Of a stretch of 64,000 bases of DNA, positions 28,482 to 38,013 are shown one piece after another. The notes under the pieces are model-generated. The model was not told the DNA's origin. It saw only the letters and a program-made list of their open reading frames with translations, and ran no database searches. How positions within the stretch are numbered: position 1 is the first letter of the stretch; the number at the start of each line of letters is the position of its first letter. The DNA is from Rhodospirillaceae bacterium. Its GTDB lineage: Bacteria; Pseudomonadota; Alphaproteobacteria; Rhodospirillales; Rhodospirillaceae. The translations under genes were made by a program, and so were the position numbers. The stretch covers positions 124,001-188,000 of the forward strand of contig JAVJSV010000011.1 of NCBI GenBank assembly GCA_040219235.1, in the 5' to 3' direction.

Positions 28482-28820
28482 TTAGGATAGACCCGCGAGT
28501 TTCAAATGCGGTCTAAGTCGGCCCGTGATCCAAAGCCCGAACATGCGAAAGTCACTGATCAGTGACCACCACGGATAAGTAAACGTGGCCGGTCGGTTTT
28601 TCTCAATCAAAACATGACTGGCCCAGGCGAATCCGTATCCGGCTATGGGCATGAAAAAAAGAAATACTGATTCGTGAAAGATGCCTATTCCGAACAGCAT
28701 AAACACCAAACCCGTGCCCACATAATGCAGCCCCCGGGTCAGCGGTTTACTGTGCTCCTTGAGATAAAAGGACCAAAACGCATCATACGTGGTGAGTCGA
28801 GCTGCCATGCTATTCGCCAA
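28482..28820 (-). CDS. DUF962 / Mpo1-like membrane protein
   Basis: The 112-residue protein has about four hydrophobic helices and a Mpo1-like Trp/Tyr/His pattern ([21 protein letters not shown], then [17 protein letters not shown]). Yeast Mpo1 is a dioxygenase for 2-hydroxy fatty acids, and the two His clusters could bind Fe(II). The bacterial role is unproven. ATG 28808 is an alternative start. It is monocistronic and divergent from asd. Confidence 0.85.
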   Translation of the reverse strand: MANSMAARLTTYDAFWSFYLKEHSKPLTRGLHYVGTGLVFMLFGIGIFHESVFLFFMPIAGYGFAWASHVLIEKNRPATFTYPWWSLISDFRMFGLWITGRLRPHLKLAGLS

Positions 28821-28870
28821 AACGCGTTGGTTTTATTACGCTTTATACACAGGTTTTCTTGTGTTCACAA

Positions 28871-28934
28871 AGCGTTGAAGGTATTGAAACGCGCAACCCA
28901 AGAGCGTTGACGGTATTGAAACACCCAACAAACG
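28871..28934. repeat. Imperfect 32-bp tandem duplication upstream of asd
   Basis: The core AGCGTTGAaGGTATTGAAAC occurs at 28871-28890 and 28903-28922, 32 bp apart, and the units match at most of their 32 positions. The spacing of three helical turns on one face of the DNA suggests two sites for one regulator, but duplication without function is possible. Confidence 0.6.
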
Positions 28935-28982
28935 TGCCCCGATTACGCAATTCGGCGCAAGCGGCAAACAACAGCGAGACAA

Positions 28983-30050
28983 ATGATGCTAGACGATCCA
29001 AGTAAGAGAGACAGTGACGCGGGCTATGTGGTGGCCGTGGTCGGGGCCACAGGAAACGTGGGCCGTGAAGTGCTGAATACGCTGTGGGAACGCCAGTTTC
29101 CGGCAAGCAAGGTCATTGCACTCGCCTCGGAGCGATCTGTTGGCGCTGAAGTCTCATACGGCGAAGACGAGGTCCTTACGGTCCAAGATCTGGCCAAGTT
29201 TGATTTTTCAGGCGTTGATATTGTGCTGTCGTCCCCCGGCGCAAAAGTGTCGGCGACGTATAGCCCCAAGGCGGCTGCCGCTGGGGCCGTCGTTATCGAC
29301 AACACCTCTCACTTCCGCATGGACCCTGATGTTCCGCTGGTTGTGCCTGAAGTCAATCCCGAAGCGATAGCTGGGTATAAAAACAAGGGTATCATCGCCA
29401 ATCCCAACTGCTCGACCATTCAAATGGTTGTGGCCTTAAAGCCGCTTCATAAAGCGTTCGGCATTAAGCGGGTTGTTGTCTCGACTTATCAATCTACGTC
29501 CGGGGCGGGCAAAGAAGCGATGGATGAGCTGTTCAATCAGACCAAAGGTATTTTTGTCAATCAAGCACCTGCTGGCACCAATGAGGTTTTCCCAAAGCAA
29601 ATTGCGTTCAACGTCATTCCTCATATTGATGTGTTCATGGATGATGGCGGGACCAAGGAAGAATGGAAAATGATGGTCGAGACGAAAAAAATTCTCGACC
29701 CAAAAATTAAAGTCCACGCCAACTGTGCGCGCGTTCCAACGTTTATCGGACATGCAGAATACGTGAATATCGAAACGGAAAAACCCATCAGCGATACGGA
29801 AGCGCGGGAAATTCTCAAGAAAGCGCCAGGGATTACTGTTGTGGACCATCGTCTCAATGAAGGGTATGTCACGCCTGCAGAAGTGCCGGGTGAAGATGCG
29901 GTGTATGTGTCTCGCATTCGCTCTGACGCCACGGTTGATAATGGGCTGTCTTTCTGGTGTGTGTCGGATAATTTACGTAAAGGCGCAGCCCTAAACGCTG
30001 TTCAAATCGCTGAAGTTCTGGTGCGCGATTATCTCAGCGTTAAAGGTTAA
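28983..30050 (+). CDS. asd: Aspartate-semialdehyde dehydrogenase
   Basis: The 355-residue protein has the NADP-binding VVGATGNVGREVL and the catalytic Cys in NPNCSTIQMV. VVSTYQSTSGAG and an N-terminal Rossmann fold are also typical. It makes aspartate semialdehyde for lysine, threonine, methionine and diaminopimelate (used by dapF, above). ATG 28986 (one codon later) is equally possible. It has its own promoter region with the tandem repeat. Confidence 0.96.
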   Translation: MMLDDPSKRDSDAGYVVAVVGATGNVGREVLNTLWERQFPASKVIALASERSVGAEVSYGEDEVLTVQDLAKFDFSGVDIVLSSPGAKVSATYSPKAAAAGAVVIDNTSHFRMDPDVPLVVPEVNPEAIAGYKNKGIIANPNCSTIQMVVALKPLHKAFGIKRVVVSTYQSTSGAGKEAMDELFNQTKGIFVNQAPAGTNEVFPKQIAFNVIPHIDVFMDDGGTKEEWKMMVETKKILDPKIKVHANCARVPTFIGHAEYVNIETEKPISDTEAREILKKAPGITVVDHRLNEGYVTPAEVPGEDAVYVSRIRSDATVDNGLSFWCVSDNLRKGAALNAVQIAEVLVRDYLSVKG

Positions 30051-30074
30051 TCGTTTCAGATTACAAATCGTGCG

Positions 30075-30096
30075 CAAGCGGGCTAAGTCCCGCTTG
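30075..30096. terminator. Hairpin between asd and the convergent LysE gene
   Basis: CAAGCGGG (30075-30082) pairs with CCCGCTTG (30089-30096), 8 bp with a 6-nt loop. The stop codon of the leftward LysE gene (30083-30085) lies in the loop. No long T run follows on either strand, so termination strength is uncertain; a bidirectional terminator is the simplest reading. Confidence 0.45.
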
Positions 30097-30712
30097 TTAG
30101 CAAACGGACAATTAAGACCGCGCCGAACAGCAGCAGCAAGCCGCCTGAAATTCTGTTGAGCCAGTTAAAGTTGTCGAGCAGGCGGCGGCGCAGCAGCACT
30201 GCGCAACTGGCCAAAAACAGCCACCAAGCGGCTGAACCGAAAAACACGCCCAACACCAATAGGGGGCCTACGGTCGATTGATCAGATATGTCGTCAGATA
30301 TGTCGATGGGGCCTAGGGCGGCAAACAGCCCAAGGGCGGCAATCATGGTGGCGGGGTTGGTGATGGCAAGCGTGAAGGTTGTGGCAAAGTCTTGAGACAA
30401 TGTTGCCAGCGTTGTCAGGCGCTCTTCAAAGGCGACGGTTTTTCTCAATGTAGCCAAGCCCAAAGCTATAACAATAAGAGCGCCAACACCACTAAGTATG
30501 ACGTGGTGCTCTGATACAAACGTCTGCACAAAAATAAGGCCCAGCCCGGCAACGGCTCCAAAAGCGGTATCAGCCGTGGCGGCCCCTAGCCCAGCGATCA
30601 CCGCTGGCAACCGGCCTTGTGTCAACGCGAGGCGGATACACAGTATGCCAACGGGGCCAACCGGCGCGGCCAGCGCCAAGCCAACCAGTGCGCCGTAGGC
30701 TATATGTTCCAT
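30083..30712 (-). CDS. LysE family amino-acid exporter
   Basis: The protein of about 209 residues has six predicted membrane helices and the LysE/RhtB N-terminal signature GALVGLALAAPVGPVGILCIR. Members export amino acids or homoserine lactones. ATG 30712 (MEHIAYGAL) gives family length; the frame stays open upstream to 30847. Confidence 0.9.
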   Translation of the reverse strand: MEHIAYGALVGLALAAPVGPVGILCIRLALTQGRLPAVIAGLGAATADTAFGAVAGLGLIFVQTFVSEHHVILSGVGALIVIALGLATLRKTVAFEERLTTLATLSQDFATTFTLAITNPATMIAALGLFAALGPIDISDDISDQSTVGPLLVLGVFFGSAAWWLFLASCAVLLRRRLLDNFNWLNRISGGLLLLFGAVLIVRLLTSGT

Positions 30713-30734
30713 GATCTTAATTTCGATGTTTGGT

Positions 30735-31394
30735 TTATCGCCGGTTTTTCTTCGCCAGTTCCTGTGCGCGTCGAATGCCAGGAGGGATGTATTGCTCAGA
30801 AGATGCAAAAGAGCCTGACTCTGTCGGCATAAAGTACTCATCCTCAATTTCTTGCTGTGATAGCTGCACGTTCATGTCCATCTGTACGCCCTCTTCGCCG
30901 CTGCCGCGTTTATCAGGACCATTAAACTGTTGTTTTCCGCGGCGCCGATCGGGGCCGAAATAGGAGGCCGTTTTGACGAATCTTCGCGGTTGTTCAATGA
31001 TGGCCTGAATACGACTGAACAATGATTTCGGTGAGACTGGTTTAAGCAGGTATTCGTTAATACCGGCATCACGCGCCGACACGATGCGTCGCCGCTCGGA
31101 AAACCCTGTGAGCATGATGACGGGCATATATTTTACAGCTGTAACATCCGACTGCCGCAGGGTCTTCACCATTTGAATGCCGCTGATCGGTTCCATCGCC
31201 CAATCTGTAATCACAATATCGGGTTTGGAGGCATTGATCTGCTCTAGCCCGTCGCCACCATGTTCCGCCTCAAGGATATCCCGGCATCCCAATGAGAAGA
31301 GAATGGTTCTGACCAATAGCCGTATTTGCGATTGATCATCAACGATCAGAAACCGCAGATTGCCAATGCCGGGTCCGATGTCAGGGAGACTCAT
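30735..31394 (-). CDS. Response regulator with a receiver domain and a disordered tail
   Basis: The 219-residue protein has a full CheY-like receiver: acidic pair Asp19-Asp20, phospho-acceptor Asp64 (VITDWAM), Thr96 and Lys118. After the receiver is the motif FGPDRRR (147-152), then a polar Gln/Gly/Ser-rich tail with no DNA-binding domain. It may act by protein contacts. ATG 31394 is preferred to the TTG at 31415. The motif GPDRRR recurs in the protein at 54333. Confidence 0.9.
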   Translation of the reverse strand: MSLPDIGPGIGNLRFLIVDDQSQIRLLVRTILFSLGCRDILEAEHGGDGLEQINASKPDIVITDWAMEPISGIQMVKTLRQSDVTAVKYMPVIMLTGFSERRRIVSARDAGINEYLLKPVSPKSLFSRIQAIIEQPRRFVKTASYFGPDRRRGKQQFNGPDKRGSGEEGVQMDMNVQLSQQEIEDEYFMPTESGSFASSEQYIPPGIRRAQELAKKNRR

Positions 31395-31592
31395 GAGGGA
31401 ACACTCTTTGTCCAAGCAACGTACTTCGCTTACCTTAGTACGAGAGGCGCATTGTCACTAGTATTGCCGTGCGTATTAATGTGCGTATTGATTCGCTGCG
31501 CGTTGGGCATCGTCCCCGCCTTGTTTGTGCTAAACGCCAACGCTATACCGGCATCATTCGTATCAATGTTAGATCCCTTGAAGAGGTTGTAG

Positions 31593-32513
31593 ATGTTCGC
31601 ACCTGATCGCCCTAATGATCACCCCAATGGTCGCCCAAGTGACCGGCCGCGCCGCAGCGTTTTATATATGCCGGCGTCAAATCCGCGCGCGCTGGAGAAA
31701 GCGAAAACCTTGGCCGCCGATACGGTGATTTTCGATCTTGAAGACGCTGTTGCGCCCGATGCGAAAGAGTCCGCCCGAGAGTCTGCCATCGCCGCAGTAA
31801 ACTCCGGGGCTTACGGTCAGCGGGAAGTGCTGATTCGCGTCAATGGATTAGATACCGCCTGGATTTCGGATGATTTGAAAGCGGTTGCAAAATCCAAGGC
31901 CGATGGTGTTGTCGTACCAAAAGTCTCGACTGTGGATGACATGGTTCAAATCGATAACATTATATCTGCCGCCGGTGCGCCCGCTGATTTCCCTGTTTGG
32001 GCGATGATGGAAACCCCGCGCGGCATTTTGTCCGCGGATGCCATCGCGCAATCGTCGCCTAGGCTTGCCGGGCTGTGCATTGGCACCGCTGATCTCTCGA
32101 AAGATCTGCAATGCGCCCATCCCGCAGATCGCGGTCCCATGTCGGTCTCGTTGCAGCTGGTCATTCTGGCAGCGCGCGCCAATGGTTTGATTGTTCTGGA
32201 TGGGGTCCATGTTGATTTGCAGGATGACGCTGGCTTTGAAATGGCCTGCCGTCAGGGCCGGGACCTCGGGTTCGATGGCAAAACACTCATTCACCCCAAG
32301 CAAATTGCCGGGGCCAATGTCGCCTTCGCCCCCTCGGAAGACGAGATTGCCCATGCCCATCGCCTGATTGCCGCTCATGAAGCGGCTCAGTCTAAAGGCG
32401 CGGGCGTCACAACGCTGGATGGCCGCTTGGTCGAAGTGCTTCATGTGGCAGAAGCGCAGCGTTTACTAGCTAAGGCTGATATGATTAACGCTCTCGAATC
32501 ATCACACTCTTAA
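31593..32513 (+). CDS. HpcH/HpaI aldolase-citrate lyase family protein (CoA-ester lyase)
   Basis: The 306-residue TIM-barrel has RRSVLYMPASNPRALEKA at the start, DTVIFDLEDAV (metal-binding Glu/Asp) and an FDGKTLIHPKQI C-terminal motif. This fits the malyl-CoA/beta-methylmalyl-CoA lyase or citramalyl-CoA lyase (CitE-like) group. The exact CoA ester is not decided by the sequence. It is followed by the LLM and VOC genes, likely one operon. Confidence 0.9.
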   Translation: MFAPDRPNDHPNGRPSDRPRRSVLYMPASNPRALEKAKTLAADTVIFDLEDAVAPDAKESARESAIAAVNSGAYGQREVLIRVNGLDTAWISDDLKAVAKSKADGVVVPKVSTVDDMVQIDNIISAAGAPADFPVWAMMETPRGILSADAIAQSSPRLAGLCIGTADLSKDLQCAHPADRGPMSVSLQLVILAARANGLIVLDGVHVDLQDDAGFEMACRQGRDLGFDGKTLIHPKQIAGANVAFAPSEDEIAHAHRLIAAHEAAQSKGAGVTTLDGRLVEVLHVAEAQRLLAKADMINALESSHS

Positions 32514-32525
32514 TTCTGGATATAG

Positions 32526-33542
32526 ATGTTAACCTTAGGTGTCCTTGATCAAACCCCCGTTCGTTCCGGCGGTACTGCGTTAGAAGCCATCGATGAAACA
32601 CTCGAACTGGCCCGCGCGACCGAGGTGTTTGGTTATCACCGCTACTGGCTGGCCGAGCACCATGGCACGCCGGGTCTTGCCGGTTGTGCGCCGGAGATTC
32701 TTATTACGCGTGTTGCTGCGGCTACGTCTAAAATACGTGTCGGTTCCGGCGGCGTAATGCTTAGCCACTACAGTCCGGTCAAAGTTGCAGAAACGTTCTC
32801 TCTTTTAGCCACCATGTATCCTGATAGGATCGACGTCGGTTTGGGCCGGGCCCCAGGCGGGGACCAACTGACCACCCTTGGTATGGCCTACGGATCGCAA
32901 ATCGGGGTCGAGTATTACCCCACTAAAATTTTGGATTTACGTGCGTTCCTAACAGGCACAGAACCCGCGAACAAAGCCCTGGCACCGCTCAAAATCATGC
33001 CGAGGCCGGAGGTGCCACCGCAGATGTGGGTGTTAGGTTCATCCGATGAAAGCGCCCAAATCGCCGCCAAATTTGGATTGCCTTACTGCTTTGCTCATTT
33101 CATCCACCCCGAGGGCGCAGAGCAAATTCTGAAGTTGTATCGTGATACCTTCCAACCGTCTGAAACCCTGTCCGCGCCCAAAGCCAATATGTGTGTGGGC
33201 GTGGTCTGTGCCGAAACCCAAGAGCAGGCCGACTATCTGGCGCAAAGCCGCAAGCTGTGGCGTTTACAACTCAGCAAGGGCGCACTGGGGCCGTACCCAA
33301 CGCCCGAAGAGGCGGAGTCCTATCCGTATACAGATCGCGAGCGCCGCGTGGCGGAGTCGGCCAGTAAAACCGGATTGGTCGGCCCACCCGATAAAGTGAA
33401 GCAAAGTCTCGAAGACTTGGCCGCTGCGTGTGGCGTAGACGAAATAATGATCGTCACGATCACCCATGATTTTAGTGCCCGTGTAAAATCCTATGAACTG
33501 GTTGCCGCTGCGTTCGCGCTTAACGAATGCGCCACCGCCTAA
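32526..33542 (+). CDS. LLM class flavin-dependent oxidoreductase
   Basis: The 338-residue luciferase-like protein starts LGVLDQTPVRSGG and has YHRYWLAEHHGTPGLAG and DRIDVGLGRAPGGD, which mark the MsnO8-type branch. It uses FMN or F420-type flavin to oxidise a small molecule. It lies 12 bp after the CoA lyase. Confidence 0.9.
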   Translation: MLTLGVLDQTPVRSGGTALEAIDETLELARATEVFGYHRYWLAEHHGTPGLAGCAPEILITRVAAATSKIRVGSGGVMLSHYSPVKVAETFSLLATMYPDRIDVGLGRAPGGDQLTTLGMAYGSQIGVEYYPTKILDLRAFLTGTEPANKALAPLKIMPRPEVPPQMWVLGSSDESAQIAAKFGLPYCFAHFIHPEGAEQILKLYRDTFQPSETLSAPKANMCVGVVCAETQEQADYLAQSRKLWRLQLSKGALGPYPTPEEAESYPYTDRERRVAESASKTGLVGPPDKVKQSLEDLAAACGVDEIMIVTITHDFSARVKSYELVAAAFALNECATA

Positions 33543-33558
33543 ACTTCGGAAGAATCAC

Positions 33559-34104
33559 ATGCCTCACTTTAGTCCCAACTTCAGTCCCATGATCCGCGCC
33601 GCCTTGATGGTTTCAGATCTGGATGTCAGCCGCACCTTTTACTCAGATGTTCTCGGCTTCGATGATGTGTTTCTCGAAGGCGACATTACGGATGGTAACG
33701 TTTGGCAGGTCATGGCGGTGCCGCAATCGACAGCCACCCGCGTGGTTATTCTCAAACGCAAAGGCCAGCCGGAATACGGTATGGTCGGGCTGTTCGAATT
33801 GACCAATCCGCAACCCGACCCTGTGCAGCGCCCCAGCACGGGCATGAATCGCGGTGAAATCTGCATGGTGTTTTATTGCGATGATCTGGATGGTGTGACC
33901 GCCAAGCTTGAAGCGGGTGGCCACACAATTGTCGGCCCGGCCGCACCCCTGCGCGTTGGCGGATTTGTTAAACAGCGGGAAATGATTTTCCGTGATCCCG
34001 ATGGCGCGCTGATCAATCTGATTGAATGGGATCCCTCGCGGGCCGATAAACCGGAAAAATGGTCAGGTGAACCTGAAGGACAAGATGGTGAACCTGAACA
34101 ATAA
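33559..34104 (+). CDS. VOC family (glyoxalase/dioxygenase fold) protein
   Basis: The protein of 181 residues has a vicinal-oxygen-chelate core: MIRAALMVSDLDVSRTFYSDVLGF at the start and QREMIFRDPDGALINLIEW at the end. The metal ligands are not all obvious (Glu near the C-terminal DPDG is present). It could be a lyase or resistance-type protein. ATG 33559 (MPHFSPN) is preferred to the upstream frame, which overlaps the LLM gene. It ends with an acidic Gln-Glu tail. Confidence 0.85.
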   Translation: MPHFSPNFSPMIRAALMVSDLDVSRTFYSDVLGFDDVFLEGDITDGNVWQVMAVPQSTATRVVILKRKGQPEYGMVGLFELTNPQPDPVQRPSTGMNRGEICMVFYCDDLDGVTAKLEAGGHTIVGPAAPLRVGGFVKQREMIFRDPDGALINLIEWDPSRADKPEKWSGEPEGQDGEPEQ

Positions 34105-34135
34105 AAAGCTGAACCTGAGTGAGTAGACCGACCTT

Positions 34136-35530
34136 CTATATCTGACCCTTCTTCATCTGCACCAGAGTGTCTTCATCCAGTTGATACGGTCGTAAAATCA
34201 GCAGTCCGGCCAGCATTAACACCACCGGCAATATGGCGAAGGCAACGAGAATTCCATTCAGGGCCGAGTCCGTTTGTTCAACGGGCACACCGCCGGTGGA
34301 TTCCACAAAGCCCATAACCGACAGCACCACGCCGAACACCAAAGCGCCCAGGGCGTTGCCCGCTTTTTCAATGGCCATCCAAATGCCGGAAAACACGCCC
34401 TCACGGCGCATCCCGTTTTTCAGCTGATCAAACTCAATGGTGTCGGGCAGCATAGCAACGGCGGTCATCAGCATGCCGGTGTTCGTCAGGCCCACCAGTA
34501 TTCCCCGCCCGATCACCAAAAGGTCTTGATCGGGCGCCGCGGGCAGCCAGGACAAAACCGTCAGGCAGTAAGCAAAGGTGGCGACGATGTAAGTTTTCTT
34601 TTTACCAATCCGTCCTGCCAGCCAGGTCCATGCTGGAATCGCAACAAAGGCGGCGAGGGTCATGTACAGCGCCAGATCAAAAAACAATCCCGCCGACCCG
34701 GCCACGATGTAGCTGAACATATACGGCAGTCCGGCATAAACACAGCTTGCTGCCACCCAATACAGTGTTACCGCCGAAGCCAGCGACACATAGGGCTTGT
34801 TTTCCCACGCCGTTTGTATTTGAACCCGCAGGGGAACGGACGGCGTGGTCACTGTTTCAGTCGCAATGTTGCGCGACGCAACAAAGGGCGAAAGCATGGT
34901 GATCACACAAATCACGCTCAGAACGCCGCCCATAAAGGTGTAGCCTGCCAGGCCGCCACCGCCCCACTCTACCAGGTATTGAATCAGGCCAATGCCGATC
35001 AAAATGCCGATGGATTGAAAGGCCATGCGGTAGGCCATGATGGTTGTGCGGCCCTTATAGTCGGGGGCCAGCTCTCCAGCCTTTGCCAGATAGGGCACGG
35101 AAAAAACCGAGAACGCTGTTGAGACCAGTGTGAACATTACGGTCATGTAAATAAAGCGCGCCGTTGTGGTGTCGAAGGCTGGCACGTCAAACAGAAAATA
35201 AAATCCCGCACCGCAGCCTAACGCCCCGGCCAGAATATAGGGGCGGCGGCGGCCCCAGCGGCTGTGGGTGTGATCAGAAATTCGCCCCATCAGCGGGTCT
35301 AAAACGATTACCCAAATCTTTGGGATGAATACGGCAAGACCGGCTAAGGCCGGGGGAATGCCTAGCGCGTCAGTCATGAAGAACAACAGAATCAGCGCTG
35401 GCGTATTGGCCAGGATCGAGCCGCCAATCTGGCCGGCCCCAAATCCCAGTTGAAACGGAATGGACAGGTGTTGCCGCGCGGGATTCAGAGTGTTTTTGTC
35501 AGAGGTGTTGTCAGTAGAAATATCCGTCAC
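34136..35530 (-). CDS. GPH (MelB-type) sodium/sugar symporter family protein
   Basis: The 464-residue protein has 12 membrane helices and the family signatures DPLMGRISDHTHSRWGRRRPYILAGA (about residue 78) and YLAKAGELAPDYKGRT. The GPH family moves glycosides, pentosides, hexuronides and some other solutes with Na+ or H+. The substrate is unknown. It is the last gene of the leftward block that starts with the three exported paralogues. Confidence 0.93.
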   Translation of the reverse strand: MTDISTDNTSDKNTLNPARQHLSIPFQLGFGAGQIGGSILANTPALILLFFMTDALGIPPALAGLAVFIPKIWVIVLDPLMGRISDHTHSRWGRRRPYILAGALGCGAGFYFLFDVPAFDTTTARFIYMTVMFTLVSTAFSVFSVPYLAKAGELAPDYKGRTTIMAYRMAFQSIGILIGIGLIQYLVEWGGGGLAGYTFMGGVLSVICVITMLSPFVASRNIATETVTTPSVPLRVQIQTAWENKPYVSLASAVTLYWVAASCVYAGLPYMFSYIVAGSAGLFFDLALYMTLAAFVAIPAWTWLAGRIGKKKTYIVATFAYCLTVLSWLPAAPDQDLLVIGRGILVGLTNTGMLMTAVAMLPDTIEFDQLKNGMRREGVFSGIWMAIEKAGNALGALVFGVVLSVMGFVESTGGVPVEQTDSALNGILVAFAILPVVLMLAGLLILRPYQLDEDTLVQMKKGQI

Positions 35531-35574
35531 ACGCGCTCCAGTTCAGATGTTAGGACGCGCCGTGACTCATGCGT

Positions 35575-35931
35575 CTAAGGCAGCGAGGGGGCTGGGGGTT
35601 CTTCTTCCGGCTGTGCCGCTAAAGATTCCGCTTCTTCGCGCAGGGTAAAGAAAACGCGATCAATAAACTCTGCTTTTTCTCCATCTAACGCCGCCCGTTT
35701 TTCAGCCGAGAATTTATGACCTTCTACGTCATCAGGCAGCACAACGCCCTTTTCAGCGGCCACGTCTTCCAACGCGGCTTGGCGTTCTTTGATCACCCAC
35801 ATCTCTTGGGCGAGGCCCATGCAGATGGACACCAGTTCGTCGACGCCTTGGGCCTCGAAAAACTTCATGCGCTTGCCTTTAACGCTATAGCGCAGCGGCG
35901 TCTTTTCCAAGTTTGCGGAATCGTCTGGCAT
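35575..35931 (-). CDS. Small hypothetical protein coupled to a methyltransferase gene
   Basis: The 118-residue product is acidic and helical, with a short Tyr/Lys/Gly N terminus and a Pro-rich C terminus (EEEPPAPSLP). It has no membrane segment or recognised domain. Its ATG at 35931 shares one base with the TAA of the upstream methyltransferase gene (TAATG), so the two are translated together, which supports it as real. Confidence 0.75.
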   Translation of the reverse strand: MPDDSANLEKTPLRYSVKGKRMKFFEAQGVDELVSICMGLAQEMWVIKERQAALEDVAAEKGVVLPDDVEGHKFSAEKRAALDGEKAEFIDRVFFTLREEAESLAAQPEEEPPAPSLP

Positions 35932-37142
35932 TACTTGCGGGCTCCGAAGAAGTACCACTTCACGCCATCGCCAAAACGGCCAACTTGGCTGTCATTTGAC
36001 GGGCCGTCTTGTTTCACAGCGTCCATCATCGCGTCTTTGCCATAAATGTTCAGGCTCGGTGCGACATGCTCGAAGAAACTGTCTTCTTGAAAGCCGGCTT
36101 CTGCAATTTCAGCCTTGGCGTCAGTGTCGCGGAACGCTTTATAAAACGGTTCTTTGTTGTAATAGGAATCCCAATCCAGATAGAACCCATCGTAAGGCGC
36201 CATGATGGAATTAGGCGGCAGTTCGTAGTGCAGCATCACGCCGCCAGGTTTGAGCAAGCGGTGAGCCTCCTTAAATACACCCTTGATGTTTTTTAGCGGC
36301 ACTTCATGCAGGAACATGCAGGAGTACACCACATCGAAGGATTCATCTTCGAAGTTGGTGTGTTCCGCATCCATTTGATGGAAGTGCGCCGTCACACCGT
36401 ACGACTGTGCCCGCGCATGGGCATAGCGCACACAGGGGCCGCCCACATCCAGGCCATGGACTTCCGCATCCGGATAGCGCGCTTTCCACGGCAGGGTCGA
36501 ATGGCCCAGGGTGCAACCCATGTCCAAAATCTTCTTCGGCTGCTCATCGGGGTAGCGTTCTTGGAAGAAGGTCGAGACTGAGTCCGTAATGTCTTCCATG
36601 CGCTCGCCCAGCAGGCCAAAGGTGAACACCGACAAGCCGTTGTCGAACACCGCGCCCTGGGTAACATCGTAATCAATGCGCTCTTCGTGGTAGTTGCCCG
36701 GCATCAGGTGCACGTCCAGTTCAGACACATAGCGCGGCACTTGGAACTTAGGGTCGGTTTCAACCGTACCCTGCGCCTTTTCACCCGACTGGCTGAGCAC
36801 TTGCGCGCGGCGCGACAAATCGCGGCCTTCGCGCTCAATGGCCGGCATCACAGATCGCCATACCATTTCTTGGGTGTTGCAGCGCATGGCGGAATAAAAC
36901 TTGAAGATCGTGTCTGACTTGAACGCCTTATGAATCTCTGGGCCATCCGCCGGGGCGCGACCGTTTATTTTTTCAAACTCCGGCTCCACCTTACGGTCCC
37001 ATACGGTTTTCATATGGCCGGATAAATCATTTAAAACGTAAGATCGCATGCCCTGCACAAAGTGCTGGCGCGACCGTTCGTCTTTGGTGTGGGAAACTTT
37101 TAGGTCGTGATCAACGTTCTCAGTCATGTCTTTCTCTTTCAT
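35931..37142 (-). CDS. Class I SAM-dependent methyltransferase with a long N-terminal domain
   Basis: Residues about 185-340 form the Rossmann methyltransferase core: motif I LDMGCTLGHST, then GLDVGGPCVRYA and VVYSCMFLHEVP. The first 180 residues are a helical, charged domain that I do not recognise and which may bind the substrate. ATG 37142 is the first start; ATG 37127 also has a purine-rich site upstream. It sits in the block with the exported paralogues and a symporter, suggesting a small-molecule modification role. Confidence 0.88.
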   Translation of the reverse strand: MKEKDMTENVDHDLKVSHTKDERSRQHFVQGMRSYVLNDLSGHMKTVWDRKVEPEFEKINGRAPADGPEIHKAFKSDTIFKFYSAMRCNTQEMVWRSVMPAIEREGRDLSRRAQVLSQSGEKAQGTVETDPKFQVPRYVSELDVHLMPGNYHEERIDYDVTQGAVFDNGLSVFTFGLLGERMEDITDSVSTFFQERYPDEQPKKILDMGCTLGHSTLPWKARYPDAEVHGLDVGGPCVRYAHARAQSYGVTAHFHQMDAEHTNFEDESFDVVYSCMFLHEVPLKNIKGVFKEAHRLLKPGGVMLHYELPPNSIMAPYDGFYLDWDSYYNKEPFYKAFRDTDAKAEIAEAGFQEDSFFEHVAPSLNIYGKDAMMDAVKQDGPSNDSQVGRFGDGVKWYFFGARK

Positions 37143-37278
37143 GTCCTGCAGATAATCTTAATGAACCCCGACTATAGGGGAAAGGCGGTCCTGAATTCCA
37201 TATAGGCGCGCCCGCCCTGGCCTCAATAGCCGGGTTTCCGGCAATAATGACCATCAGCCGAGCGGATCAAGGCCTCTC

Positions 37279-38013
37279 TTAAGAGCCTGTTTCAAGACTC
37301 GTCAGTACATAATCGCGGTCGGCCGGGATCCATTGAAACCGGACCAAAATAGCGTCCGGCCCGGTGATGTACATATCAACCACGTCTTCCACCCGAAAGT
37401 GATCAACATCGAAAGTTCCTGCCGGTGTGGTCATTTTTTCCGTGCCAATAAATTCTAAATCTTGGGTGTAGACCTTCCCCAGCATGGAACTCACAGCCTG
37501 GGCACCGGCATCCATGTCGTACACGGTCATCGGTTGCGGGCCGCCCTTGGCTTTGTCGTAATACCAGGTGTTCCAGGCGTTGGTGGATAGCGGATGCGGG
37601 ATCATCGAGAAGTGATCTGGCACCGCGCGCGTTTGCTCAATCATCCCGTCGGGTGTTTTAACAATGGCCTGCAGCTCATTGCCGTTGATCGCGAATAAGC
37701 CGGTGCCGCGCCATTCGCCTTTCACCCAATACACCGAGGTCACCTCCAAGGGCCGGAAGTTTTCAGCGACGCGGTAGGTCACGTGGCGTTGATAACCAGC
37801 CTCATCCAATCGGTTGCGGGTCTGCATGGTGCGCGTACCGTCGGGGTGCACGGTTAAATGCCATTCTTCTGCGCCTGAAACTTCTCCGGTCGACAGCGCG
37901 CGATATTCAAATTCCCCCTTCGCCCAGCGCGTGATGTTGATGTTTTCGGCAAAAGCCGAGAACGGCATGATGGCAAAGGCCAGACCCCCAAAAATTGCGA
38001 AATGGCGTTTCAT
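37279..38013 (-). CDS. Exported DUF3108-like paralogue C
   Basis: The 244-residue product has a Sec signal peptide (MKRHFAIFGG...AFA, cut near residue 22). The mature part shares HPDGTRT, FRPLE, TPAGTFDVDHF and DRDYV with the two neighbours upstream. Alternating strands suggest a beta-sandwich or barrel like DUF3108 lipocalin-type proteins. Its first 4 bp overlap the stop of paralogue B, so they are coupled. Confidence 0.75.
   Translation of the reverse strand: MKRHFAIFGGLAFAIMPFSAFAENINITRWAKGEFEYRALSTGEVSGAEEWHLTVHPDGTRTMQTRNRLDEAGYQRHVTYRVAENFRPLEVTSVYWVKGEWRGTGLFAINGNELQAIVKTPDGMIEQTRAVPDHFSMIPHPLSTNAWNTWYYDKAKGGPQPMTVYDMDAGAQAVSSMLGKVYTQDLEFIGTEKMTTPAGTFDVDHFRVEDVVDMYITGPDAILVRFQWIPADRDYVLTSLETGS

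Noticed and set aside
28871-28934. CRISPR-like repeat
   Set aside because: Only two imperfect units with a 12-bp interval; no spacers or cas genes.
34274-35122. 282-codon ORF opposite the GPH symporter
   Set aside because: His/Gln/Gly-rich shadow of a membrane protein gene.
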